Shown here in pieces: positions 26,207-34,055 of a stretch of DNA of 64,000 nucleotides. The first letter of the stretch is position 1, and the number at the start of each line of letters is the position of its first letter. The notes below the pieces were generated by a model that worked only from the letters and a program-made list of their open reading frames with translations, was not told the origin of the DNA and searched no databases. Source of the stretch: Lentibacillus sp. CBA3610 (GTDB taxonomy: Bacteria; Bacillota; Bacilli; Bacillales; Amphibacillaceae). A program made the position numbers and the translations under genes. The stretch is taken from positions 2,542,001-2,606,000 of the forward strand of contig NZ_CP035925.1 in assembly GCF_013373365.1 (NCBI RefSeq), read 5' to 3'.

Positions 26207-26998
26207 TTATATAGCTTTCACCATGCCGCCATCGACGACGAACGATTGGCCGGTGAGGTATGTGTTCGCTTGTGAGCCCAGGAACGTGATGATTTTGGCA
26301 AATTCATCCGGCTGACCATAGCGGCCGATTGGGATGTTTTGCTCGGTATCCTGGCGTACTTCATCGGGACTGATATTCAATTTTTCCGCCTTTGTTTGGT
26401 CGAGACTGGCAACACGGTCCGTGGCAATGCGGCCCGGTCCGACTGTATTGACCAGGATGTTATCGGGGGCCAGTTCCTGAGACAGAGACTTAGACAGACC
26501 GAGTATTCCTGTACGGAAAGTATTTGATAAAATCAAGTTATCAATCGGCTGCTGAATGGACGATGATGCAAGATTTATAATCCGCCCGCCATCCCCTTTT
26601 CGCATGTAAGGGAGCACAGCCCGCGTCGTACGGATAAAACTGAGCAGATTTAATTCAAATGCAAATTGCCAGTCATCGTCATCCACTTTGTCAAAAGTAC
26701 CTGCGGGTGGGCCGTCGGTGTTGTTGATGAGCACATCGACCGTGCCATACTGCTCCACCGTCTTATCGACCAGATTTTGGATATCGTCCGCTTTCGTCAT
26801 ATCGCAGACGGTGTAGGCGACATGATCATTGTCTGTTTCAGCTTGGATGTCTTCCGCGGTTTGCTGCAGCTCCTCTTCACTGCGGCTGGAAATCATCACC
26901 TTGGCGCCTTCAGCTGCAAATTGAAGGGCAGACGCCTTACCAAGTCCTTTGCTTGAAGCCGTCACGATAACTGACTTATCTTGTAAACCTAAATCCAT
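26207..26998 (-). CDS. SDR-family oxidoreductase lacking the usual YxxxK motif
   Basis: 263-residue short-chain dehydrogenase fold. Cofactor site TASSKGLGKASALQFA at about 13-28, NNTDGP in place of NNAG at about 91, catalytic-type Ser in INLASSSIQ, and C-terminal TGQSFVVDGGMV. At the active-site helix, where YxxxK is expected, the sequence reads LSNTFRTGILGLSK, with neither Tyr nor Lys at those places. Such divergent SDRs are known in Bacillota, but the reaction is uncertain; annotation as 3-oxoacyl-ACP reductase would be misleading. It lies in the pxp operon between the FAH and DUF1445 genes. Confidence 0.85.
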   Translation of the reverse strand: MDLGLQDKSVIVTASSKGLGKASALQFAAEGAKVMISSRSEEELQQTAEDIQAETDNDHVAYTVCDMTKADDIQNLVDKTVEQYGTVDVLINNTDGPPAGTFDKVDDDDWQFAFELNLLSFIRTTRAVLPYMRKGDGGRIINLASSSIQQPIDNLILSNTFRTGILGLSKSLSQELAPDNILVNTVGPGRIATDRVASLDQTKAEKLNISPDEVRQDTEQNIPIGRYGQPDEFAKIITFLGSQANTYLTGQSFVVDGGMVKAI

Positions 26999-27022
26999 GT
27001 TGATTTCCCCTTTCTGTATTTA

Positions 27023-27079
27023 GGGGGGGTCTGTCCCCCATCGCTTTAACGCGTTAACGCAGTGGGGGGCTGTCCCCCC
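27023..27079. repeat. Palindromic element copy 7 (right arm altered)
   Basis: Left arm GGGGGGGTCTGTCCCCC, consensus core ATCGCTTTAACGCGTTAACGCAGT, but the right arm reads GGGGGGCTGTCCCCCC, i.e. like a left arm instead of GGGGGACAGACCCCC. Its last base touches the TAA of the FAH-family gene. Confidence 0.9.
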
Positions 27080-27937
27080 TTATCCGTTCACCGGATTAAC
27101 GAGTGGTTCAAAGCCATCAATGTGACACGCAACGACATCGCCATCACGAATAACGACTGCACCGGGTGTTCCGGTTGATATGATGTCTCCCGGCAACAGT
27201 GTCATCACTTTGGAATGGAATGACACAAGATGCCATGGTCTGAATGTCATGTTCGAGACGACGTTTTTGCGATGCAGATTATTGTTGATCATCGTTGAAA
27301 CATTGAGTGCATGTACATCACCAACCTCGTCGGGCGTGAGGAGTTGCGGGCCGAAACTGAAGAACGTATCAAAGCTTTTTGATCGTGTTAAATACCGCGG
27401 ATTCTTTTGCAAAATATCTTCAGCTGTCATATCAATCACAGTTGTATAACCCGCAATGACATCCTGTGCTTCTTGTTCAGGGACGTCCTTGCACGTCTTG
27501 CCGATAATGATCCCGAGTTCCGCTTCGGCTGTCGTCCGTTCTGATTGACGCGGAATATAAATGGTGTCGTTTGGACCGATAATCGCCGTATCCGGTTTCA
27601 TGAAACTTGCCGGTTCTGTGTTTGGAGCTGCTTCACTCAAGTCGGATGCATGTTCCACGTAATTGAGGCCGATGCCCCAAATCTTTCGCGGATGGCGGTA
27701 GAGCGGCGCATACTCAGCATCGGCTAGTGGAATGATACTGTCCACCTTATCCAATTCATCCAGCGATTCAAACCATAACCTGAATTCCGTCAATTGACCT
27801 GATGTCAGCAAACTTAATACATCAGCCGGCCATTGTTGGTTGTAAGTATCGTTTAAATCCTGAACTCGAGCAACACCATTATCCGTCACAACAGCCGCCT
27901 GTTCTTTCCCCTGATAATTAATCGTTACAAGGCGCAT
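27080..27937 (-). CDS. Fumarylacetoacetate hydrolase-family protein
   Basis: 285-residue member of the FAH superfamily (hydrolases, decarboxylases or isomerases of beta-keto acids; metal-dependent). The C-terminal FAH domain starts KIWGIGLNYVEHA at about residue 84; metal ligands are in TAEAELGIIIG (E-x-E, about 137) and TVIDMTAEDI (Asp). STGTPGAVVIRDGDVV near the end is a family hallmark. The N-terminal ~75 residues are the usual small domain. The substrate cannot be read from sequence. It stands between threonine dehydratase and the SDR, with palindromes on both sides. Confidence 0.9.
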   Translation of the reverse strand: MRLVTINYQGKEQAAVVTDNGVARVQDLNDTYNQQWPADVLSLLTSGQLTEFRLWFESLDELDKVDSIIPLADAEYAPLYRHPRKIWGIGLNYVEHASDLSEAAPNTEPASFMKPDTAIIGPNDTIYIPRQSERTTAEAELGIIIGKTCKDVPEQEAQDVIAGYTTVIDMTAEDILQKNPRYLTRSKSFDTFFSFGPQLLTPDEVGDVHALNVSTMINNNLHRKNVVSNMTFRPWHLVSFHSKVMTLLPGDIISTGTPGAVVIRDGDVVACHIDGFEPLVNPVNG

Positions 27938-27972
27938 TTAATTCAACTCCTTTTTTGTGGGGGACTTTTTGT

Positions 27973-28026
27973 GGGGGACTGTCCCCCACCGCTTTAACGC
28001 GTTAACGTAACGGGGGACAGACCCCC
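27973..28026. repeat. Palindromic element copy 8 (read through by the dehydratase gene)
   Basis: Arms GGGGGACTGTCCCCC and GGGGGACAGACCCCC; core ACCGCTTTAACGCGTTAACGTAAC. The dehydratase frame enters it from the right and stops at the TAA of the inner palindrome (27994-27996), so half the element is coding. Confidence 0.92.
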
Positions 28027-28968
28027 TATAATCCCCGCTAACTTATCCAATGCCATATTACCGCCCGACACAACGGAGCAGATATTTTTTTCGTGCAAGC
28101 CCGCCTTATTGGTCATGGCTGCTGCAACTGCCACGGCAGCTGATGGTTCAATGAGCTGTTTCATTCGCTCCAATACAAAGACTAACGCCTCGGTTATCTC
28201 ATCCTCCGTCACAAGCACAATATCATCCACATATTTCTGCACAACCGGGAACGTCAGGTCACCTGGCTGGGATGCCCTGAGTCCGTCAGCTATAGTATCG
28301 GCACGTTCGATGGCGGTCAGCTTTCCTTGTTTTTTGGATAAAAATGTATCATTCGCTTGTTCCGGTTCAACACCAATTACTTTGACATCAGGCCGTGATT
28401 CTTTAACGGCCGTCGCGATACCGGAGATGAGGCCTCCTCCGCCAATCGTTATGTAAATGGCATCAACATCAGGGATTTGCTCCAGGATTTCAACGCCTGC
28501 CGTACCCTGTCCCGCCATGATGAGCGGATCATCATAGGGCGGAATGAACACTGCTTCCTGTTCGGTTGTCAGTTCTTCAGCTTTCTGCAAACGCTCCGTC
28601 GATGTCGTCCCGCACGTCATAATGTTGGCACCGTAACCGCGAATGGCGGCTACCTTACTTGAGACGGCATTTTCAGGCACAACAATTGTTGCCTCCAGCC
28701 CGAGCTTCCCTGCAATATAGGCAACGGCCTGTCCATGATTCCCGGAAGATGCGGTGACAATATGCTTTGCCCCTTCTTCGGCGACTGTTCTCACTTTGTT
28801 GGTTGCACCCCGGATTTTAAAAGCCCCCGTTGGCTGCAAATGCTCACCCTTCAAAAACATTTTATTGTCAGTTTTTGCTGAGAGCGTCCTGGACGTCAAG
28901 ACAGGTGTCCTGCGTATCACGTCCGCGATGTTGCCGTACGCATCATTTATATCGTATATTGAAATCAT
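27994..28968 (-). CDS. Threonine/serine dehydratase (PLP-dependent)
   Basis: 324-residue catabolic-type threonine dehydratase, converting Thr or Ser to 2-oxobutyrate or pyruvate plus ammonia. The PLP lysine is in TGAFKIRGA at about residue 50; substrate loop TASSGNHGQAVAY at about 72-84; phosphate-binding glycine loop ITIGGGGLISGIAT at about 175. No C-terminal ACT domain, so it is the short, unregulated form. ATG 28968 has AAGGAGGG 8 nt upstream; an earlier ATG at 29001 lacks this. The last residues GGLSPVTLTR come from palindrome copy 8. Fourth gene of the pxp operon. Confidence 0.92.
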   Translation of the reverse strand: MISIYDINDAYGNIADVIRRTPVLTSRTLSAKTDNKMFLKGEHLQPTGAFKIRGATNKVRTVAEEGAKHIVTASSGNHGQAVAYIAGKLGLEATIVVPENAVSSKVAAIRGYGANIMTCGTTSTERLQKAEELTTEQEAVFIPPYDDPLIMAGQGTAGVEILEQIPDVDAIYITIGGGGLISGIATAVKESRPDVKVIGVEPEQANDTFLSKKQGKLTAIERADTIADGLRASQPGDLTFPVVQKYVDDIVLVTEDEITEALVFVLERMKQLIEPSAAVAVAAAMTNKAGLHEKNICSVVSGGNMALDKLAGIIGGLSPVTLTR

Positions 28969-29028
28969 TGCGTTACCCTCCTTTTTCGGGATCTGGGACA
29001 CGGGGTCTGACCCTCTGTCCCCGTCTCA

Positions 29029-29082
29029 GGGGGACTGTCCCCCACCGCTTTAATGCGTTAACGAAGTGAGGGACAGACCCCC
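29029..29082. repeat. Palindromic element copy 9 (read through by pxpC)
   Basis: Arms GGGGGACTGTCCCCC and GAGGGACAGACCCCC; core ACCGCTTTAATGCGTTAACGAAGT. It supplies the last ten codons and the TAA (29050) of pxpC. A second short palindrome, GGGACACGGGGTCTGACCC...GTCCCC, adjoins at 28996-29022. Confidence 0.92.
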
Positions 29083-30018
29083 AAGAAATTTTTCTTCGTT
29101 AACGGCCAGTTTTTGTGCTTCATTCACGTTGACCGGTTGGAACTGTATGCTGCTGTTCGGGGGGAGCTGTGATACTTTTGGTAGATCAACGGAAATGACG
29201 GTGGCAATCCGTGTGTAACCCCCGGTTGTTTGCCGGTCTGCCATCATGATGATCGGCTGGCCGTTTGCCGGTACTTGTATGGTGCCAAACGGTATGGCGT
29301 CCGACCAGATGTCTGCGCCGTTTTTATGCGGGATTTCCGTTGATTTCAGGCGATAGCCCATCCGGTCAGATTCAGGGCTGACAATATGCTCCTGTCGATA
29401 AAACGTTTCGATTCCCTTTTCGGTAAACCGGTCGGTATCGGGCCCTTTCACTACCCTGATATGAGCTGGATTAGCATACTGGGGAATTTCACGATCAATC
29501 AGCCCCACCCCATGATGAGCACTGACATCAAAGCCATTAATCGTCATATCTTTTTCAATAACCGTTCCAAGATTCGCACGTTCATACGTCGATTTGCTGC
29601 CCATGACAACCGGCACATCATAGCCGCCCGCAACAGCCAAATAAGCGCGCACCCCCGCTACAGGACGGCCAAACGTAATCCGGTCACCCGCCTGGACTTT
29701 AAAAGACTTCCACATGGGGGCTCTTTTGCCATTGATTGCCGGACTCAGATCAGCACCACAAATCGCGATAACCGCTGATGATAAGACATCAAGCTCCGGC
29801 CCCATTAATGCGATCTCCAGAGCAGCTTCATCCCGGCGGTTGCCGACCAGCACATTCGCCACTTGTAATGCGAATGGATCCATCGCGCCGGATGCGACAA
29901 CACCATACTGCTGCAGCCCTTGCCGCCCTAAATCCTGAACCGTCGTTTGCAAGCCTGTTTTTTTGAATTTAAATAGTGGCTGTGACAATGAATTAAGCAC
30001 CGACACGTCGAATGTCAA
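29050..30018 (-). CDS. pxpC: 5-oxoprolinase subunit PxpC (biotin-dependent carboxyltransferase fold)
   Basis: 322-residue subunit of the prokaryotic ATP-dependent 5-oxoprolinase PxpABC, which opens 5-oxoproline to glutamate. Family features: TTVQDLGRQGLQQYGVVASGAMDP near residue 24, ALEIALMGPEL, and VRAYLAVAGGYDVPVVMGSKSTY at about 122-145, plus DRQTTGGYTRIATVIS near the end, all typical of the YcsJ/KipA (AHS2) fold. It overlaps the end of pxpA by 26 nt. The C-terminal GGLSLTSLTH is not family sequence but is encoded by palindrome copy 9. Confidence 0.94.
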   Translation of the reverse strand: MTFDVSVLNSLSQPLFKFKKTGLQTTVQDLGRQGLQQYGVVASGAMDPFALQVANVLVGNRRDEAALEIALMGPELDVLSSAVIAICGADLSPAINGKRAPMWKSFKVQAGDRITFGRPVAGVRAYLAVAGGYDVPVVMGSKSTYERANLGTVIEKDMTINGFDVSAHHGVGLIDREIPQYANPAHIRVVKGPDTDRFTEKGIETFYRQEHIVSPESDRMGYRLKSTEIPHKNGADIWSDAIPFGTIQVPANGQPIIMMADRQTTGGYTRIATVISVDLPKVSQLPPNSSIQFQPVNVNEAQKLAVNEEKFLGGLSLTSLTH

Positions 30019-30760
30019 TTCCTTCCGCTGTCAATCGCCCGCGCAACTGTTCAACAAACTTCAAAGCATGCGGGTTATCACCGTGAACACAGACCGTATC
30101 CGCTTCAATGGCGATGGTTGTGCCATCAACAGCAACGACATGCTTATCATAAATCATATGCAGCACCTGCTCGATGGCATCATCCGGGTCCGTTATCATG
30201 GCGTTCGCATCTGTGCGGGGGGTTAGCGTGCCATTTGCCTGATACGTCCGGTCGGCAAACACTTCAGATGCAGTCGTCAGGCCATGATGTTGTCCGGCGC
30301 GTATCAGCTCACTTCCGGATAACCCAAATAAAATCAGATCATCATCAATATTTTTAACAGCTCTGGCTATCGCATCAGCCATTGCCGCATCAGTCGCTGC
30401 CATATTATAGAGTGCACCGTGTGCTTTGACATGGTTCATCCGGGCATCATGCACCTGACAAAAGCCTTTTAATGCGCCAATTTGATAGGTGACAAAATGG
30501 TAAACATCATCCGGCTCCACCATTATATTGCGCCGCCCAAATCCCTGCAGATCAGGCAGCCCCGGGTGGGCACCGATGCCGACACCATTTGCCTTTGCTG
30601 TTTCGACGGTATCATACATCGTATTATGATCCCCGGCGTGGTAACCACATGCTATATTGGCAGATGTTATAATTTTCAATACGTCATCATCAAGGCCGAT
30701 CGTATAAGCGCCAAAACTTTCCCCAATATCACTGTTTAAGTCAATCCGATCTTTCGCCAT
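29993..30760 (-). CDS. pxpA: 5-oxoprolinase subunit PxpA (LamB/YcsF family)
   Basis: 255-residue YcsF-type subunit of 5-oxoprolinase. Hallmarks are IDLNSDIGESFGAY at the N-terminus, ANIACGYHAGDHNTM at about 34-48, GAHPGLPDLQGFGRR at about 62-76, KAHGALYNMAATD at about 112 and the C-terminal CVHGDNPHAL. The fold is a (beta/alpha) barrel with acidic and His ligands. Start and stop overlap both neighbours (20 nt with pxpB, 26 nt with pxpC), so the three subunits are translationally coupled. Confidence 0.96.
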   Translation of the reverse strand: MAKDRIDLNSDIGESFGAYTIGLDDDVLKIITSANIACGYHAGDHNTMYDTVETAKANGVGIGAHPGLPDLQGFGRRNIMVEPDDVYHFVTYQIGALKGFCQVHDARMNHVKAHGALYNMAATDAAMADAIARAVKNIDDDLILFGLSGSELIRAGQHHGLTTASEVFADRTYQANGTLTPRTDANAMITDPDDAIEQVLHMIYDKHVVAVDGTTIAIEADTVCVHGDNPHALKFVEQLRGRLTAEGIDIRRVGA

Positions 30761-31484
30761 CCTGAATCACTTCCTTTTCAATTTGAAACGCCTGGTTGCG
30801 AACCTGTTTTTCAATGCTGTCGTAGTCACTTTCTGAAATGGGCACGAACCTGATTCGGTCACCTGCCTGATATAAAAAGGGGTCATCACGATGCGGGTCA
30901 AATAATTTTACAGGCGTTTTGCCGATCAAGTTCCACCCACCCGGCGACGTCAACGGATAGATGCCTGTTTGATTGCCGGCAATCCCCACCGAGCCTTCAG
31001 GGACACTGCTTCTCGGATTATCCAAACGCGGTGTGGCCAATACTTCCGGCAACCCACCCAAATACGGAAAGCCTGGCAAAAATCCAATCATATAAATGAG
31101 ATAATCAGTACCGGAATGGATGTCCACCACCTTTTGTTCACTTAAACCGTTATTCGCTGCTACATGCGCTAGATCGGATCCAGCGCAGCCGCCATACAGA
31201 ACAGGAATTTTCACAAGCGTCACCGTTTCGTCATCAACGTACAAATCCCCGCCGGCTAAATCCAGTAAGGTGTCGCGCATCGTTTTATACGAAATTTGAT
31301 AAGGATGATAATAGACAACCACTGAACGATAGGTTGGCACCCATTCGGTGACTCCCTTAATGGCATGCTCACGCAAACGTTTGCAGAAAGATCTGATCTC
31401 ACGGTTCAAATCCGGCGATACGTCTTCGTTAAAATTTATGCGAATGGCCGTATCACCTACTGGCTGCCACGATATATTTAGCAA
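30741..31484 (-). CDS. pxpB: 5-oxoprolinase subunit PxpB (KipI family)
   Basis: 247-residue subunit of 5-oxoprolinase; the same family (KipI) was first seen as an inhibitor of sporulation kinase KinA. Features: WQPVGDTAIRINF at the start, VPILYGG-type strand (KIPVLYGGCAGSDLAHVA), then YLIYMIGFLPGFPYLGGLP at about 140-158 and TPRLDNPRSSVPEGSVGIAG with GGWNLIGKTPVKLFDP near the end. First of the three coupled subunits. No kipR-type regulator is present next to it, unlike B. subtilis. Confidence 0.95.
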   Translation of the reverse strand: MLNISWQPVGDTAIRINFNEDVSPDLNREIRSFCKRLREHAIKGVTEWVPTYRSVVVYYHPYQISYKTMRDTLLDLAGGDLYVDDETVTLVKIPVLYGGCAGSDLAHVAANNGLSEQKVVDIHSGTDYLIYMIGFLPGFPYLGGLPEVLATPRLDNPRSSVPEGSVGIAGNQTGIYPLTSPGGWNLIGKTPVKLFDPHRDDPFLYQAGDRIRFVPISESDYDSIEKQVRNQAFQIEKEVIQDGERSD

Positions 31485-31504
31485 AATGGATCACCTCCAC
31501 ATGT

Positions 31505-31559
31505 GGGGTCTGTCCCCCACCGCTTTAACGCGTTAACGTGGTGGGGGACAGACCCCCCC
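31505..31559. repeat. Palindromic element copy 10
   Basis: Arms GGGGTCTGTCCCCC and GGGGGACAGACCCCCCC; core ACCGCTTTAACGCGTTAACGTGGT. Its last base is part of the NRAMP stop codon (TAG followed by the G-run on the minus strand). Confidence 0.92.
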
Positions 31560-32770
31560 TAATCGAGAATGCCGAATGATTGTAGTGCCAATAGAATTGT
31601 GATGGCAAAAATCAGCCAGCCGGCTACATTGATCCACGTCCGGTTAACATGTTTGCCGAGCAATTTTTTATTATTCATGACAAACATGAGCAATAGGACG
31701 ATAACCGGTAAAATCAACCCGTTCGCATATTGCGCAAATAAAATGACCTGGATTGGCTCATATCCCAAACTTGCGAACAGAACACCAACCACAATAATGA
31801 ATAGCCAAACCATGCGAAAGCGCGTGGATTTTAAATTACGTTCCCAGCCAAGTGCACCGGATGTTGCATAAGCTGCCGCCAGCGCTGCAGTCACTGACGA
31901 TGTGATGCCGGCTGCAAAAATCCCGATTGAAAATACGTATTTGGCCCAGGAACCAAGCAGCGGCTCCAGCTGAACAGCCATTTGCGCCGGATTACCAAGC
32001 GCCGTACCAATCGGAAACGCAGCCGCTGCCGTTAAAAGAATCGCAATTGAAACAACCCCGCAAATTATCATTGATGCAATAATATCAAATCGGCCATCTC
32101 TTATCCCTTCTTCCCCTTTCCAACGTTCCTGAACCGTAGAGGATTGCAGGAATAAGGTATAAGGCACAATGGTTGTTCCGATAAGGGATATAACAAACAG
32201 CCCCGCCCCATCAGGCACTGTCGGAATGAAGGTGCCTTCAAACATCGCACCAAGATCCGGCTGAACCACGACTGCTGTAATGACAAAACTTAAACTCATG
32301 ATGAGGATGAGTGTAATGAAGGCCTTTTCAATTATTTTATAACTTCCAGTCCACAATAACAAGGCAGCGGCGATACCAATGATGACACTCCACACATCAA
32401 CAGGAATTCCTGTGATCGTCGTCAATCCAATCGCCCCACCGGTAATGTTTCCGGTTTCATATGCAGCATTACCTATCAATATGGCAGCAATAATGAGGAA
32501 AACTGTGGCTCCTTTTAAAACCGGATGCGTGAACTGGTCCCGCATCACCATACCGAGTTCTTTTCGGCTGATAATTCCCAGCCGCGTTACCATATCCTGC
32601 AGAATCATCGTAGCCAAAAGCGAAAAAACCAAGGCCCATATGAGGACATATCCAAACTCAGCCCCCGTAGCAGAAGCCGTCGTGACCGTACCCGGACCGA
32701 CAATCGACGCTGCCACCAGCACCCCAGGCCCTAGTGTCCTCAGCCTCTCAAAAAACCCTTTTTGTCGCAT
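31559..32770 (-). CDS. Atypical NRAMP-family transporter (metal-site residues absent)
   Basis: 403-residue membrane protein with about 11 helices and the NRAMP/LeuT-like fold. TM1 reads AASIVGPGTVTTASATGAEFGY: the canonical metal-binding DPGN is replaced by GPGT. TM6 reads TIVPYTLFLQSSTVQERW: the canonical MPH is replaced by VPY. So the Asp, Asn, Met and His that bind Mn2+/Fe2+ in true NRAMPs are missing. Position fits B. subtilis ycsG, the NRAMP relative in the ycsFGI-kip cluster, and suggests import of an organic substrate of this operon rather than a metal. It is the first gene of the pxp operon here. Confidence 0.9.
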   Translation of the reverse strand: MRQKGFFERLRTLGPGVLVAASIVGPGTVTTASATGAEFGYVLIWALVFSLLATMILQDMVTRLGIISRKELGMVMRDQFTHPVLKGATVFLIIAAILIGNAAYETGNITGGAIGLTTITGIPVDVWSVIIGIAAALLLWTGSYKIIEKAFITLILIMSLSFVITAVVVQPDLGAMFEGTFIPTVPDGAGLFVISLIGTTIVPYTLFLQSSTVQERWKGEEGIRDGRFDIIASMIICGVVSIAILLTAAAAFPIGTALGNPAQMAVQLEPLLGSWAKYVFSIGIFAAGITSSVTAALAAAYATSGALGWERNLKSTRFRMVWLFIIVVGVLFASLGYEPIQVILFAQYANGLILPVIVLLLMFVMNNKKLLGKHVNRTWINVAGWLIFAITILLALQSFGILD

Positions 32771-32875
32771 GCTTCCCTCCCGGATTCCTGTATTTGAAAT
32801 ATTCTTTTATTAGTGAATATTATACTTTGTGGTGATGAATTAAGCAAATGGCGGTTTAAGGAGTTATGATGGGGT

Positions 32876-33000
32876 GATTTTCGGGTGGGAGGAAAATCTG
32901 TAGTATAGGAGGGAACTGGGGTTGGAGGCGTTCTTTCGTGTTGGGAGGTTTTGGATTGCGGTGCTCTCGTATGAGTTTGAGGTGGGCTCGCTCAGGTTTG
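32876..33000. repeat. Array F: hairpin GATTTTC/GAAAATC plus two or three 21-bp-type units
   Basis: Hairpin at 32876-32898 (7-bp stem, 9-nt loop) followed by diverged units containing CTCTCGTATGAGTTTGAG and GCTCGCTCAGGTTTG. It has the same hairpin-then-array arrangement as array D. Confidence 0.55.
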
Positions 33001-33110
33001 TTTTGAACAGACTTGAGCATCGGAAAATCGTTCAACCCATCGCCGAATACATAGACATCGTCAGGACTTGAGCGGATTTTTATAGATTGTTTCGCTATTA
33101 TGAACAACAT
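33000..33110 (-). pseudogene. C-terminal fragment of a Cof-type HAD phosphatase
   Basis: The segment SIKIRSSPDDVYVFGDGLNDFPMLKSV carries HAD motif IV (GDGLND) of Cof/HAD-IIB sugar phosphatases. The N-terminal motifs (DxDGT) are missing and the frame soon runs into array F, so this is a truncated remnant. Confidence 0.65.
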
Positions 33111-33126
33111 ACTGCAATCATTCCAT

Positions 33127-33179
33127 GGGGCCAGTCCCTCATCACATTAACGTGTTAGAGTGATGAGGGACTGGCCCCC
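33127..33179. repeat. Palindromic element copy 11 (diverged subtype)
   Basis: Arms GGGGCCAGTCCCTCATCAC and GTGATGAGGGACTGGCCCC; core ATTAACGTGTTAGA. Same architecture as the others but arms with CCAGT instead of TCTGT. Its last bases form the TAG stop of the GntR-family gene. Confidence 0.85.
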
Positions 33180-33901
33180 TATTCCCCATTCCTCGATGAA
33201 ACGACTTTAAATGCGTACTTATGGGGATGGAAGTAAATTTTTGAGTACTCAAATACCGTTCCATCCTTGAACGTCGAGAATGCCTGCATAAATAATAATG
33301 GATCTTGTTCGGCGATCTGCAAATGTTTTATGATTTCGTCACTAGGCATCATTGGTATAAGCTCACCGTAACGTCTGTCAATTTTATATCCCTTACTGCT
33401 GATATATTCATATTTTGACCGCTTCATCACTTCAATCGATAAATCCGAAAACAGATCGACCGGCAAATAGGATTCTTCCAATATTAACGGTTCGAAATCC
33501 GCAAAACGAAGCCGTTTAACGTAATAAACTTTTTCATTTTCGTCTATTTTCAAATGCCCCCTGGCCTCTTCAGGTGGTGACATCAGTTGAAATTCCAGTA
33601 TTTCATTGGAAGGGTTATTGTCCAGACTGCTCATTTCCTCGGTGAACCCCTGTAATCTCAGAATATCGTGTTCGATTTTCTCGTGATTGATATAGGTCCC
33701 ACTTCCCTGAATGCGGTACAGGACACCTTCCTCAACAAGCTGTTTAATGGCCTCCCTTACCGTTACTCTGCTCACACCATACGTTTGGGCGAGTCTTGTT
33801 TCGGAAGGTATGGCATCTCCGTGTGCTAATTTTGCATCATCTATATCTGTTTTTATGTTGTTTGCAATTTGTTTGTATAATGGCAACGAATTGTTCCACA
33901 T
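33179..33901 (-). CDS. GntR-family (HutC/UTRA) transcriptional regulator
   Basis: 240-residue repressor-type regulator. The winged HTH is at about 5-70 (LYKQIANNIKTDIDDAKLAHG, then IPSETRLAQTYGVSRVTVREAI, then LYRIQGSGTYI), the UTRA effector domain at about 90-235 (YYVKRLRFADFEPLILEESYLP, EYSKIYFHPHKYAF). HutC/UTRA members usually sense a phosphorylated sugar. ATG 33901 is preferred over TTG 33922 because GGAGAGG lies 12 nt upstream of the ATG. Divergent from the GH4-ChbG-PTS operon, which it very likely controls. Confidence 0.92.
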   Translation of the reverse strand: MWNNSLPLYKQIANNIKTDIDDAKLAHGDAIPSETRLAQTYGVSRVTVREAIKQLVEEGVLYRIQGSGTYINHEKIEHDILRLQGFTEEMSSLDNNPSNEILEFQLMSPPEEARGHLKIDENEKVYYVKRLRFADFEPLILEESYLPVDLFSDLSIEVMKRSKYEYISSKGYKIDRRYGELIPMMPSDEIIKHLQIAEQDPLLFMQAFSTFKDGTVFEYSKIYFHPHKYAFKVVSSRNGE

Positions 33902-33981
33902 TTTACTTATCAACCTCTCCAATTACTGGTTAAAGTGTACCACGTTCTGACAGTTTTTTATACCATTTTATAAATTTGTAT

Positions 33982-34020
33982 TATAATTGTATTGATATAT
34001 GCATAAAGTTGAGTTAAAAT
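33982..34020 (+). promoter_or_regulatory. Promoter of the GH4-ChbG-PTS operon with AT-rich operator candidate
   Basis: TTGATA at 33992-33997, 17-bp spacer, TAAAAT at 34015-34020. A possible second -10 TATAAT is at 33982-33987. The interval holds repeated TTGTATT motifs, plausible GntR operator half-sites. Confidence 0.5.
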
Positions 34021-34055
34021 CATATTAATAACAACATGAAAGGGGTTACATTTAT

